Below, piece after piece: positions 11,151-23,575 of a stretch of DNA of 64,000 nt. A model generated the notes under the pieces. That model did no database searches. It had not been told where the DNA came from and worked only from the letters and a program-made list of their open reading frames with translations. The stretch is taken from positions 1,286,001 to 1,350,000 of the forward strand of contig NC_082411.1 in the NCBI RefSeq assembly GCF_004011695.2, read 5' to 3'. Made by a program: the position numbers and the translations under genes. Origin of the DNA: Ascochyta rabiei (lineage: Eukaryota > Ascomycota > Dothideomycetes > Pleosporales > Didymellaceae). Every line of letters starts with the position of its first letter. The stretch's first letter is position 1.

Positions 11151-11452
11151 TGTTAGCGTGTAACTCTTTAACTAAAGCAGGTATTATAAAACTTTGTACT
11201 ACAGAAGTATAGAGTAAGACAAGCGCTTTTAAACAGTCTATATGCTGTAAGATTCCAATTAAAACCAGTAGAGCTAGAGCAGTTGTTACGTAGGCCTACA
11301 TTATAACAACCTAGGATTTACACAACAACTACTGTAACTCTACTAGTTTTAATTAGAATCTTACGTTATATAAATTGTTCAAAAGCACTTGTTTTGCTCT
11401 ACATCTCTGTAGTACAAGGTTTTGTAATAACTACTTTACTATAAGAGCTATA
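11151..11452. repeat. fold-back (palindromic) element, copy 1
   Basis: The left arm starts TGTTAGCGTGTAACTCTTTA; the right arm ends with a diverged reverse complement. The arms pair over most of their ~130 bases around a centre near 11,300, giving a hairpin-like element without coding capacity. A second copy follows at 11,469. Confidence 0.7.
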
Positions 11453-11468
11453 GGTAGGGGTAGAGGTA

Positions 11469-11841
11469 GAGAAGAGGTAGGCCTAAGTAGGGCCCGTAGG
11501 TGTCAGCGTGTAACTCTTTAACTAAAGCAGGTATTACAAAACGTTGTAATAGAGAAATGTAGAGCAAAATAAGAGCTTTCTAACAGTCTATATTCTGTAA
11601 GATTCTAATCCAAACTAGTAGAGTTACAGCAGTTATTGTGTAAATCCTAGGTTGTTACAATGTAGGCCTACGTAATAACTGCTCTAGCTCTACTAGTTTT
11701 AATTAGAATCTTACAGTATATAGACTGTTTAAAAGTGCTTATCTTAATCTACATTTCTGTAGTATAAAGTTTTGCAATACCTGCTTTAGTTAAAGAGTTA
11801 CACGCTGACACCTACGGGCCCTACTTAGGCCTACTTCTTCC
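11469..11841. repeat. fold-back (palindromic) element, copy 2
   Basis: This element is almost perfectly palindromic at its ends: GTAGGCCTAAGTAGGGCCCG followed by TAGGTGTCAGCGTGTAACTC at the left is mirrored at 11,797-11,836. The inner arms match copy 1. It resembles a fold-back MITE, with no ORF. No target-site duplication could be recognised because its flanks are themselves repeats. Confidence 0.75.
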
Positions 11842-12045
11842 CTACAGACCCTACCCTAAACCCTACCCTACCCTACCCCTACCCCTAGTCTGTGCAGACT
11901 GTACCCTACCCCTACCCCACGCTAGAGGTACCCCTACCCTACCTCTACCTAACATCCGTGCGGACCCTACCCTACCCCTACCCCTAGTCCGTGCGGACCA
12001 TACCTAACCCCTACCCAACCCCAGGGTACCCCCTACCCTTTTGCC
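11842..12045 (-). repeat. C-rich telomere-like minisatellite (inverse of 10,990-11,150)
   Basis: CCCTA and CCCCTA words with a recurrent CCGTGCGGAC spacer; the G-rich strand here is the minus strand. With the left array it forms a G-rich / fold-back / C-rich inverted arrangement. The flanks just outside (ccctcttaccaccg and its counterpart near 12,045) also match in inverted orientation. Confidence 0.7.
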
Positions 12046-12204
12046 AGCGTAACTGCAACTACGATATACTAGGCTTATAACTAGTTTAACTTCTAACTTA
12101 GCCTGTTAGTTTTTATATTATAGAGGGAAAACTACACTCTATCTTCTACGTAGTACTGCTCTACAGGCCTATAGCTACAGTCTGTTGCGTTCTAGGTGCG
12201 TTGT
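12046..12204. other. degraded sequence between the minisatellite and a gypsy 3' end
   Basis: This is TA-rich sequence without recognisable motif. It may be the non-coding 3' part of the minus-oriented gypsy element that continues at 12,205. Confidence 0.3.
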
Positions 12205-12591
12205 TATACCTATGCTATAGCTGCCTAGGTAAGCTCTATACCTTACTAGAGGTAGTCTAGGAAATAGACTACCTGTCCCTATAGTGTGTTCTAGCTAACA
12301 GTTAGAAGCACTGTTATCTATAGAAGGTCTACATTATAACTATAAAGGAGTAGGTTAGGACTAACCCTAGTAACTAAAGAGTTATAATTATTAAGTGCTA
12401 GTTAGCAGGCTAGAAGATAGTTAGGCTACTTATCTTATTTAAAGTTAACTATAACCTGTAGGACTACCTGCACCTCTTAGTTAGCATACTCTGTCGCTCT
12501 GTCTGTCTAGGGGTAATAGGCTGTAGAGAGTAGCTAGTTTACCCCTATAAGGCTACATAGCGTTATCTAAAAATATCCTAGCTAGTCTAAG
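12205..12591 (-). mobile_element. 3' part of minus-oriented gypsy element, split by a younger insertion
   Basis: This part and 19,934 onward were contiguous before the 12,592-19,928 element inserted. Both sides match the plus-oriented fragment at 7,822-8,470 in inverse orientation, and the match crosses the insertion point exactly, with the CTAAG duplication at 12,587-12,591 and 19,929-19,933. It corresponds to the integrase C-terminal end of the element. Confidence 0.75.
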
Positions 12592-12794
12592 TGTTAGGAT
12601 CCCTTTTAGGAGGGGTGGCACGTTATTAAGCACTTAAAGATAGAGAGTGTAATTGCAGGCTATAGATAGACGAATCGCTCCTAAGTAATTAGAGCAATCT
12701 AGCCAGGTTATATAGATACGCCACCCCTACTCCATTTACTAGGCCTTTAGTCTTTAGTCTTAGTGCGGAGCACCTAGGGACTAGGGACCTAACA
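12592..12794 (-). repeat. LTR (3' LTR in element orientation)
   Basis: 203 bases, with ends TGTTAGG...CCTAACA forming the usual short inverted repeat. It differs from its partner at 19,726-19,928 mainly by C/T and G/A changes. Confidence 0.9.
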
Positions 12795-15100
12795 ATATCC
12801 CCCTTCTAGGATTGTTCGTCCTAAGCAATTAGTATTGTAGTTACCTAAACCTAGGCTAGTAATAATAGGCCACTGTAGGCCACAAGGCGTCCTAGGCACT
12901 AGGGAGGGGTTATCTAGTAACGGAGGGGATCTTCTTAAACCTGCTAGTGGTTGCGTTTAACCCTATCTTTACATTTACTCTTACCTCTACCTTTACCTTA
13001 AATTTTTATAGGTACCTAGAGAATAAGTAGGTCTATACGCCACTAGCTTCCTACCTAGGTATACCTAACATTACTACCTATTTTAGACTATTACTTCTAT
13101 ACTCTACTCTACTTTTTAGTAAGTTAGTGCTTTTCTCTAGTAAGGGCAGAATTTCCTTTACTAAACTAGGATAACCTCTTATAGGTTATTATAGGTTGTT
13201 ATAACTCTACAGGTAGCTAACTAGATCTTCTAGGCTCTAACAACTTTATAAGTATAATCTTTAACACTAAACCTACTACCTTACCTACCTACTATAGATC
13301 TAAACGCAGTTAGCAACAATTTTACTTATAATAGGGTGCAGTTATTTTAGATGTGCGTTTAGTGCGTCTATAGCTTTAATACAGGCTAGTATAAGCATTA
13401 CAGCTAGGTTAGTTACGTTTATGTCTAGGTTACGCCTGCTAATGCTGCTATATACTCTGCCTAGATTATAGAGATAGAATTAGGTAAGTCTAACTAGGTT
13501 ATACGCTGTTTCTAGTACTTCTCTGCTAACTAGGAGTGTATTACAGTATGTATCCTCCTTCTAGGTGTTTTGTACCTATTATAGGTTTTACTAACTCTTA
13601 GCAGCTTTACCCTAAGAACAATATAGAGCTGCCTAAGATTTAAAAGATTCTCTAGGAGTTAGAGTTTAGTATCTAGGATTCTAACTAGGATATAGTTAAT
13701 AGTAAGTACTAGTAGCGCCCGCTAACTATGTTAGAGAAGAAGTTAGCTAAATTTAAGCTTATAGAGCTCTGTTAGCCTATTTCTAAGGATTACAGCTAGT
13801 AAGTTGTCTTTTTAAGTAGTTTTAGTCTATTATAGGTTATTCTAACGCGTTTAGTAGCATGTACATTCCTTACACTTCTTAGCTCTACCTATACAGTAGC
13901 GCTATTGTAGAGGATAAGGACCCTTGCTCTAATTTCCACCTAGACCAGCGCTAGCGCACTAAGAAGTTAGTTTTAGCCTATACTAAGGCCAGCAAGCGCA
14001 GTCTTAAGGTTACTGTGGCTAATAGGGTTGCTAAGAAGACTAATTCCTTTTATAAGTAGGTATATATACTAATTCTATTCCTAAATAGGCTATACTAACT
14101 TATTATAGGTTAAGGTTTATAATTATATTACTAACCCTATTTCTAATTATAAGAAAAATGGTAAGGCTATAGTTACAGAGAAAGCTGTTCTAGAGGTAGA
14201 GAAGGATTCTGCCACTAGCTTAAAGAAGGGTGCTGTAACAAAGAAGATTAAGGCGCTCTAGAAGAAGCTAGACTGTTATAACAGTACTTAAAGGTAGTAA
14301 GAACACGTTATAATAGGCCCTAATAGGCTATTATAGCTTATATAATAACATAACCCTAAACAATTTCTATAGTTAGATTTCCTTTAGAAATCCTAGATAT
14401 ACCTAAGCCTTAGGCTTAATTTAATAGAGTACTTACTTTTATGTCTTATATTTCCTTCCTGTAATATAATAAATTTTATGCCCTTAGGTTAAGCTGTTTA
14501 TAATTTGTAATAGGCTGTTATAGTCTATAATAGGTAATAATAGATCCTAAGAGATGCTTATAAGCTTAGCTAAGTTAATCCTAGAGTGTAACGCTGTTAA
14601 ACACCCTAAAAACCCTGTAGGAAAACTAGTAAAGGTACGTTGTCTCCTTAGGATACTCTTATTGCCTTTTCTCCTTCCTCTTCTTCTTTAGGGGTTAACC
14701 TTAACCCCTATAGGTCTTTTCTTTTAGATTCCTTTTTAGCATAATGCCCTTAGATTTCTAAAATTATTAGAGGACGTTACTAGAAATATTTTAACTAGGC
14801 TTCTAGGAGTTCTCTTCTTCTCTATAGCTGGTCTATCTAACTAGATATTCCTACTAATTATGTTCTCTTTTATGCCTATCTAGTATAGTGTCTACTTTGT
14901 AGACATTATTACTATGTTTGCGCAGCGTGTCTATAATTAGGACCTCTAGGTGTAGAATAAGGCCCTGTAGATTATAAGGTTCTAGTAATAATGTATAGAA
15001 GACTAGATATACACTCTATAAGCCTAGAAGGTTAACTTTAAATGCTGTTAGACTATACTAGTCTACTATACAACCTAGACCTAGGTACTTCTAGTTAAGC
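12795..15100. other. extra segment between integrase and 3' LTR of the gypsy element
   Basis: This is about 2.3 kb with no counterpart in a standard gag-pol element. Some plus-strand (antisense) stretches look formerly coding: for example LTMLEKKLAKFKLIEL around 13,720-13,770 and a Lys-rich run near 14,150-14,280. It could be a degraded antisense additional ORF or another insertion whose ends I cannot define. Confidence 0.35.
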
Positions 15101-15399
15101 TTTTTTTTAGGCCTTATTAACCTAATATGCTAATTTAATACTATTACTTAATTACCTATTTTAAACATATATGCTAAGCGTTTCTTATCTACATATAATT
15201 TCTAGTATTTGTTTACAGTAATAATTTTCTTCTTACATTCTTGTTGCAAAGCAATAACCTTACTAGCTACTTATGCCTCTAGAGGTGATTCCCTAATGCT
15301 ATAAGGCATACTAGGCTAGTTAGGACTAATAGGATCTATACTGTAGTATACTCTAAACAGCGTAGTACCTATAGTTATATATATGCTATTGTTATATAT

Positions 15400-18250
15400 A
15401 AACTCTGCAACTAATATCTATAGTCTCTAATTGTCTTATTCTAGACAACAATAGCACTGTAGGTACTGTTTAAGTGTCTAATTCTGTCTTTTAGTCTGCC
15501 TATCTGTCTGTAGATAATAAGTAGAAGTTAATACCCTCCTTAAGTTTAAGTAGTGTTAGAAAGTGTCTTAGTGTTTGGCCGCTATAAGTAGGCCCCTATC
15601 TAAGATTATCCTCTTTAGGACACTATGTAGGCGTATTACTTCTCTTATCTAGGATTAAGCTAGGTCTGTGCTGTCCTAATTAGCTCTAGCTAGAATGTAG
15701 TAAGCTATTTTAGTAAGTCTATAGACTATAACTAAGATAGCGTTGTATACCTAGTAGCTTAAGCAACTTAGAAGTAATTCTGTAATAAAATCTATAGTAA
15801 CCTCTTCCTAGGCTGCGTTTAGAGGAGATAAGGGTGCTAGGAGACTGTATAGCTTATAACGCGCTAGCGTTAACTTCTTACACACTAGGCAGTCCTTACA
15901 GTAGTCTCTTACATCTTTTCTTATTCCTTTCTACTTATAGTAGCGTTACAGCTTTTTTATTGTCTTCTTGCCTCTAAAATGTCCTCTAAGTAGATTGTTA
16001 TAGCATTCTTAGAGCGCCTTAGACTTTTCCTTAGGAGTAGTTAAGTGCTTTAACCTCTTGTTGCCTACAACAGGCTGTTCTAGCCTATCCTAGTCTATTT
16101 CGCTATTATATCCCTTAGAGGTTGCCTCTAAGTCTAGTTTAACTATAGACTCTTCCTTATAGTTGTGTAGGTCCCTAGTTGTAGTACTTTCCTTTACTTA
16201 GAAATTCTAGAGGGCTTTAACAACTTCTAATTGTTCTTTAGACCTTTAGGATGCCTGTGTTATAACAGCTAACACTAGGAAATTGTTCTTTCCTTAAGAG
16301 GCAAGCAGGTCTTAAAGAGGCTAAACAAAGGCTTTGTTATACTTTAACAAAGGTTTCTCTGTCTCTGCTCTATAGTCTAGTCGCCTTAACAGTCTATCTG
16401 CAGGATTAGTAGTCCCTAGTTAATATGTAAGGATGAAATTAAACTAAGTTAGGGCTAGATAGGATTAAACCTAGTAATAATTAAGGGTTTTATTCTCTAT
16501 AAACTACTTTAGGTTCTTATAGTCTGTAAGGACCTTAAAGTATATACCTTTAAGGTAGTAGCGCTAGTATTCTAGACTCTTAATAATAGCTAGCAGTTCT
16601 TTGTTATAAGTATTGTAATTGTATTCTACTTAGATTAATTTATAAGAAAAGAAACTAATTAGCCTCTATTAACTTGTTCTAATATCTTCTAGTACATATT
16701 AACTTAGTATGCCTAAGATTGCGCTACCTAACGCGTCTACCTCTACTCTTGTTTTCCTATAAGGATTAAAGTAAGAGAGTATAGCTACTTAGGTAAAAGC
16801 GTCTTTAAGTTTCTAGAAAGTAGATCTCCCTTTTTCGCCGATGTTAATTTTCTGGCTTTCCTCTCTCCTTATTGCCAGACCTCCCCTAGCGGATCCTGGG
16901 GTTTTGTGGGTTATCTTAGTTAATAGTAAAGCTAATTTAGAGAAACTGTAGATAAATTATTAATAGTAGTTTATAAAGCTAATAAATACTTAAATATCCT
17001 AGACTGTTTGTAGTTATAGCTACTCCTAGATTGTTTTTACCTATTCTAGGTTAATACTAACTTCTTTAGGGCTAATTACGTATCTAAGATACTCTGTGCG
17101 TTAAGTATACTACTTACACTTACTAAGTTTAATATATAGCTTAGACTTGCGTAGTCTCTATAGTATATCCTTTACATACTATATATAGGTTTCTTTTATC
17201 TCTAAGTAGATTAGGATATTGTCTAAATAGACAATATAATATATGTTAACTAGTCCTGTAAGAGCATAGTTAATAAATGCTTAAAACTAGGTAGGGGTAT
17301 TAGTTAGGCTAAAAGGTATAACTGTATACTTATAGTGTCCGTATCTAGTATAGAAAGTAGTCTTCTACTTATCTCCTTCTGCAATATAAATCCTATAGTA
17401 GGCCTCTCTTATATTAAGCTTAGTAAAATACCTTACTTAAGAGAGCCTCTCTAGTAACTCTGTAATTAGAGGTAGTAGGTGTTAGTTCTTAACTGTAACC
17501 TTGTTAAGGCCCTAATAGTTAACGTAAAGTCTTAGGCTGCTGTCTTTCTTCTTTATAAAGAGTATAGGTGCCCCTACTAGAGACTTTAAGTAATATATCT
17601 ATCCTCTTGCTATATACTCCTAAAGATAGTTTTAAAGTATTTCTAATTTAGTTATAGAGAGATTGTATAATAGCTGGTAAGGTAGAACACTATTAGGTGT
17701 TAGAGTTATAGACAGGTTGTGGTAGCTATACTCTAGAAGAGTTTTAGAGTCTTCTTCTAAGCCTACATCTATAAACTCTGCATATTCTAGAGGTAAATAA
17801 CTTATAGTGTTATCTTCTAGTCCTCTATAGCCTACAAAGTTAACAAGGTACGCGTAGACGTCTGTATTAGGTTCTCTTATACTGCTCTTAAACTGCTTAG
17901 CGTCTTCTATAGCCACTTTAGTAAACAGGATAACCTTATTGTCCTTGTTCCTCTAAAAGAGCATGCGTCTAGTAGCGTAGCTAATCCTTAGATTAACTAT
18001 ATTAATCTAGGGTAGACCTAAGTACACTAAGTATCTTTAGAGGTCTGTTACTATAAATAGTACTTAATAGGTCTCTTTATGTCTATTTAAATTAGTAATA
18101 GTTATATCTACTGTTATAGTACTATACACTGTTAATTTACCCCTATCTACGCCTTTAGCTAGCAGCTTAGGCAAAGGGTCTACTTAGAGATCCTGTTCCT
18201 TTGCTAGAGTAGCTGACATTAAGTTTAGCTAGGAACCTTTATTAATTATA
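15400..18250 (-). pseudogene. gypsy pol remnant (protease, RT, RNase H, integrase)
   Basis: Minus-strand translation shows, in order, LPYQLLYNLSITKLEIL (lead-in to RT; the open stretch is 17,632-17,916), PILFIKKKDSSLRLYV, YLDNILIY (from YxDD, near 17,201-17,240), and an integrase with zinc-site residues DYCKDCLVCKKLTLARYKLY and the catalytic-type EEVTIDFITELLLS near 15,800-15,900. Stops occur at positions where Gln, Trp or Arg would be expected. The element cannot make a working polyprotein. Confidence 0.85.
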
Positions 18251-19725
18251 GCTTCTATAGGCTTAGAGGATTAAACTGTACACTGTACAGTTAACAACTA
18301 AGAGGAATAAAAGTAAAAGGCTTCCCTTAATTTCCCTAAGTCCCTTATTTCCTAGTTTAACATAATGTGGGCAGAAAGGTATAGGATTAGTCTTTCTACC
18401 CTTTCCCTTTTCCTAAATTAGTGTTTAAGCCTTCCTTAGATTCTACTAAGGTGTCCTTCTAGTTAGCTATATTACCCTTATCCTTTAGAGGGCTTTAGTA
18501 CTTAGCTGCAGTATAACTAAACTTTCTGTAGTTATAACAGGTCTAACCCTTACCCTTATTTTAGGTGCTAGTAGTTCTGTGTGCAGACAGCCTGTTATAG
18601 CCTCTATTAGCCTATTTTTGTTTCTTTAGGGGTTTTTCTAATTCCCCTACCTCTTCTCTCTTGTTGCTAGCCTTTTGTAGCCACCTCTTTGCAGAAGTAG
18701 CCTTTAATTCTTTATCTAGGTTCTTTCTACAGTAGATAACGTTTACATGTTCTTCTACTATTAGAAGGTTGCTACGTCTATTAATAGAGAGCAGAAATTG
18801 ATCTCTCTAAATGTCTTTACATAGAGACGAGATATACTCTATTACTTAGAGTTCTAGAGTTTAAGCTAAGCCTAGTTCTTCCTATAAAGGTTAAAGGGCA
18901 TCTAGCAAATCTATAGGTAACTAATTAAGCTTCTGTTAGATTCTCTTAAGAGTCTTGTAGGCTTGTTGTTTTTGTTCTAACAGCGTTCCTAGGGCATTTA
19001 ACATAACAGCTTTTAGTATTTCCTAGGTAGGTAGCTAGAATAGAGAACTAGTCTGTTCTGTTGTGCAATAGGATTTCTATAGAGTCTTAAGTAGCTTAGA
19101 AAGGTACATTATCCTAAAATCTACCTTCTAGCTCTCCTTTGTAAAGTTAATTAGTAAGCGTAAGAAATATAATTTATAGTTGTGTTCCTAGCAGTTATAT
19201 TCTGCTCTTAACTTCTTATTGTATCTTTGTAGTGGATCTAGCTTTAGAAGGTTGCCTAATAGGCCTAAGGATGTTATTGTAAGGGTCCTAAGTAGAGTTA
19301 AGGTTAAAGGGAGTACTAATGTGTCTCCTAACTTGTATTTAGCCCTTAATTAACAGAGTTAATTAATCTTGCTTTACCTCTAGGTTCTTTTTAACTAATT
19401 GCAGAGGTCTGCTAGTTCTTAGTCTGTTAGAGAATGTAGTGTAGCGTTCTGGACTATTATAGGTGTTTGTAGCCTAGGAGGAGTTAGTAACTGTCCTCCT
19501 AGTCTCTGCTTATTTACTCTACCTTTAGCTAGACTAGAGTTCTCCGCAGCGTCTCCTTTAGTGGAGGGAGGTTAGCTTTAGATACAAGTAGTAGCAGAGT
19601 CTTCCTTAATAATAAATCTAGAGGGCACTAGTGTACCTAAGGTTTAACCGCTTTTAGACTAGCTTACTTGTTAGCTCTGTTGTCTAGTCTGCATTTTAAC
19701 AACGTGTATTAGGGAGCGATTTAAA

Positions 19726-19928
19726 TATTAGGATCTCTTTTAGAAGGGGTAGTATGTTATTAAGCACTTAAAGATAGAGAGTGTAATTGCAGGTTATAGA
19801 TAGACGAATTGCTCCTAAGTAATTAGAGCGATCCAGCCAGGTTATATAGATACGCCACCCCTGCTCCATTTACTAGGCCTTTAGTCTTTAGTCTTAGTGC
19901 GGAGCACCTAGGGACTAGGGACCTGACA
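19726..19928 (-). repeat. LTR (5' LTR in element orientation)
   Basis: 203 bases, partner of 12,592-12,794. The terminal TG is changed to TA, a C-to-T type change on the minus strand. The 5-base CTAAG duplication follows at 19,929-19,933. Confidence 0.9.
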
Positions 19929-19933
19929 CTAAG

Positions 19934-22900
19934 CTACAGTCTGTAATAATAGCACTAGGAAAGCCCTAGAACTGCTACTATGTGTTACAGAAGACTTTAG
20001 CGTAATATTCTGCTGTTATAGAAGTTATCGCTTTAAGCTGCATATCCTTAGAGAGGTAATCTGTAATAACTAAGAGATAGCGCAGTATATCCTTATTAGC
20101 CTAAAAAAGGTTAACTATAAAGTCTATTAAAATCTAGGACTAAAAACAGTTAGTAATAGGTAATAGCTAGAGTAAGTCTAGCTGTTAGCGTTATAACATA
20201 TATGCGCTAAAACAGTAGTAGTTATAGATATAACACTAAACATCCTATAACATCCCCTTCTAGTAGAAGTTGCGTCTAATAATATAGAATGTAGTGTTAG
20301 CACCTAGATAGCCTGTTAGGTTAGATTTATATGCCTTTTAGATTATTATAGTTATAAGTAGCTTCTAGCGCAGAACCTATATAACCCTACGCTACAGCAG
20401 CGTACTATAATTACTAAGCGTGCAATCTACAATTTACTTAGTAGTCTTAGCCTTAGAAGGGAACTAGCAGGCCTTATTATAGATAGTAGATAGGCGCGCT
20501 ATATACCCTACATTCTACTAAATACCTTTTATCTATAGTAATTGTATATACGTGTTAATAAAAAGTAGAGGTATACTAGGGCCTAGTGTACTAACTACTA
20601 ATACTAAAACTAGGGTTATTATCCTATAGACTCTCCCTAACCTCCTATTATAGTCCTGTTCCTAGCAGCTCAGCGCATCTAGTTAGGCTGCTAGGCGCCC
20701 TAGGCAGAAGTAAAGGTAGAAACAGAACTTTAACAGTTCCTCTACCTATTAGTACTGCCTCTTACTTAGCCTATATGCTGTAGTAAAGTACTAGAGGTTC
20801 TTATAGTCAGTTAGGATAGTAAACAGCCTAGCAACAGACCCTAATTTAGCTGCCTAGACCCCTAGGCACTTTATAACAGTAGTTAACTCCTTGTTATAGA
20901 TAGTGTAGTTCTATTATTATATTATAAGTGTAGTAGAGTAATATGCTACTAGGTAAAGCACCTTCCTATACTATTAAGAAAGGCAGCTACCTAACGCCTT
21001 ACTAGAGCAGTCTACCTCTAATAGTGTTTCTTACTTAGGGTCCTACTAGGCTAGGACTAGTTCTGTTATAAATGCGTTCTTTAGCTAGTAGAACGCTACA
21101 TCCTCCTCCTGCCCCTACTAGAACAGGATATCCTTCCCTGTTAGTTAATTTACTAGGGTAGTAATATTAGAGAAGGCTAAGATAAAGTCCTAGTAGAAGT
21201 TAGTAAACCCTAGGAAACTGTAGACTCTGCGAAAAGACTGTAGGGCTTCCTAATTACAGATAGCCTTAACCTTCATAGAATTAGAATAAATATCCTTTCT
21301 AGATTCTATAATATATCCTAGGTAGTATACCTTGTTTATTATAAATATATACTTCTTAAGATTTAAATATAGCCCTACATTACGTAGGAGCATAAGGACT
21401 CTACTAACCTTCCCTAAGTAGTCTATTCTAGGCCTGCTACTGTAAATAAGGACATTATCTAGGTACATAGTAGCATAGTTGCCTAATATCTCCTAAAGCG
21501 CGCTATTAATGTAACGCTAGAAGGATGCTAGTGCTCTAGCCAGGCTAAACAGGTAGACTAGCTACTTAAAGAGCCTAAAATAGGTGCAGAACGCAGTAAG
21601 GTGCTTGTCTCCTTCTGTAACACAAATCTAGTAAAATACTAAATAGATATTAACCTTAGAGAACTAGTAGGCACCCCCTAGTGTACGCAACGTCTCCTTA
21701 ATAAGAGAAAGTAGGTACTAGTTAGTAATTATAATGCTATTAAGTGCGTAATAGTCTACGCACATACGCCACCTACAAGAGGACTAGGGCCCCTACTAGG
21801 GAAGAGGAGGCGCAGATCTACCCCTTATCTATTAGTGCTAACACCTGCTTCTATAGCTTAAGGAGCTAGTCCCTTAGCATGTTGTACAGAGGGCCCTAGG
21901 GTAGAGGCTTCTTCTTTCTAGACTAGTTGCGTTGTAACTGTATATAGTAATCTATCTAGCCCCTATATAGGGGAAGGCTAGAGGCCTTACTCTTATTAAA
22001 TAGGTTCTAAAACTAGACTAACTTAGGGGGGAGAGGGTCTACCTCCTCTGCTGTCCCTTACGCTCCTAGGGATTAAACTAAGAGGATTTTAGTAATGTTG
22101 TAGAGGCTTATAGAAACAAACTAGTCCCTATGCAGGTACTTCTAGAGCCTATTAGCTAGGGTCTAATTAAACTTAGCTACTAATAGAAGAGCTATATAAA
22201 CATTTACTATATACTATAAAAACTTATAGACTATAAGGTTTCCTACCTGTTATATCCTTAGTATGCCCTTTTCTACGTCTAATACTACGCCCTCTTATTA
22301 GAGCTAGGGCTTCCCTAAAATAACATCCTAGCTTGGACCTAGCACTACGTAGGCTACAGCCTGCAAGTACTACCTATCTAAGTTATACCTAAACAGAACT
22401 AAACAGGAGATTATAGACTTCCTACTAGTACCTACTACTTACGCTAAGCGTTATAGCAGCACCTTAATAAGTCTCCTCCTAAGCGCGCAGTAAAGCTATT
22501 ACTTACTATACTAAAGCATTTACACCCTAAGTCTACTAGCACATTAGCCTAAATTGCCCTATTAATAAATAATAGAAAATAGAATAGGGGCTTGTCTATA
22601 GAGTCTATAATAGCTCTCCTAGCGGCCTGTAATGCCCCTGTACTAGTAGTCTCCCCTACTAATATACTTCTACAGCACTCCTAACTTAGATTTATATTAG
22701 AAGTAGCTAGTTTCCCCTATATAAACTAGCCTTTTCCTTACCTATAATTATTACTACCTACACTATAGGTACTACTATATTAGCGCAATTCTAGTAAATG
22801 TGTCCCCCTTTACCGCAACAGGAACATAGGTTAGCCTTTTAGTGTTACTAAAATACCTTATTAGGAACCCACGTAGCCTAGTTAGAAGTAGACTGCTTCT

Positions 22901-23575
22901 TACCTCTATACTTAGCACTGCTGCTAGTGCACACTGCAGACATAACTGTTATCTTAATGTTACTATCCCTATTGCGCTTATGCAGCGCCTAGGTAGGGCT
23001 ATAGCACAGCTAGTTTTCTATAGCTATAGTTTTAATGTTTATAGTAATAGACTTATACTCTATAATAGCTACGTTATAATCTATATAAGTTACTTCTTAG
23101 TTTATTTCTATATTGTAGATGTTTGCGTTTAGGGCCTAGTAGAGCTTTAATAGGCGCTGTTATCTATCCTAGTAAAGGCTGCTACTTTGCACTAGTAGCT
23201 GCTTAAACTAGATAAAAAAGTCTAAGAATAACTTGCTAGGACCCTAACAGACGCTTTCTAGTTTTGCCTAGGCCTGTTCCTAGCTATAGTTGTTGCTGTA
23301 GCAGAATTCTAGGTATGCTAGGAAGTCCTCTAGGCTCTACATGTTAGGCGCTGGGCCTAGGGGTACCTCTGCCTGTCTTGGCGAGCTACTATAGGGCTAG
23401 CCAGCCCAGACTATATAAAGGTGTTAGAGGTTATTACTAATACTCTAGTAATTAGTCTTATTACTACACACTACGCACCTTAATACACCTGCTATTCTCT
23501 TTAACCCTATCCTCTCTTATAATTGCTTTATATACTCTTTATATTCTAATTACTCTTATATTATAATTAAAGATA
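19934..23575 (-). mobile_element. minus-oriented Ty3/gypsy element (gag to integrase), host of the previous insertion
   Basis: Minus-strand remnants, from high to low coordinate: an LTR-like end around 23,410-23,575, a gag zinc knuckle CSCCGKGGH (around 22,800-22,830), RT with the open stretch 21,250-21,468 beginning MYLDNVLIYSS and continuing LYLNLKKYIFIINKVYYLGY, and an integrase that continues beyond the insertion into 12,591-12,205. Domain order identifies Ty3/gypsy. A second, inverted partial copy lies at 7,822-8,590. The frames are broken throughout. Confidence 0.8.

Larger units (their letters stand above)
12592..19928 (-). mobile_element. complete but degraded Ty3/gypsy LTR retrotransposon
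   Basis: Two 203-base direct LTRs (12,592-12,794 and 19,726-19,928) start TGTTAGGATC / TATTAGGATC and end CCTAACA / CCTGACA. They are flanked by a 5-base duplication CTAAG on both sides. A purine tract (AGAAGGGGGA on the minus strand) abuts the LTR at 12,794, so transcription runs right to left. Domain order along the minus strand is gag with a decayed CYNC-type knuckle (~18,500), protease/RT (~18,200-16,900), RNase H, integrase (~16,100-15,400), then about 2.3 kb of extra sequence before the 3' LTR. That order is Ty3/gypsy. Nearly all frames contain TAG/TAA stops. Confidence 0.92.

Noticed and set aside
10990..12045. true telomere
   Set aside because: The units are TAGGG/TAGGGG with spacers, not uniform TTAGGG, and they are internal and inverted.
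17632..17916. 94-codon minus-strand frame as an independent gene
   Set aside because: It is the protease-to-RT stretch of the gypsy pol that happens to lack stops.
22842..23132. 96-codon plus-strand frame
   Set aside because: It is antisense to the gag region of a minus-oriented gypsy element and is made of Leu/Tyr/Ile-rich TA words created by mutation.
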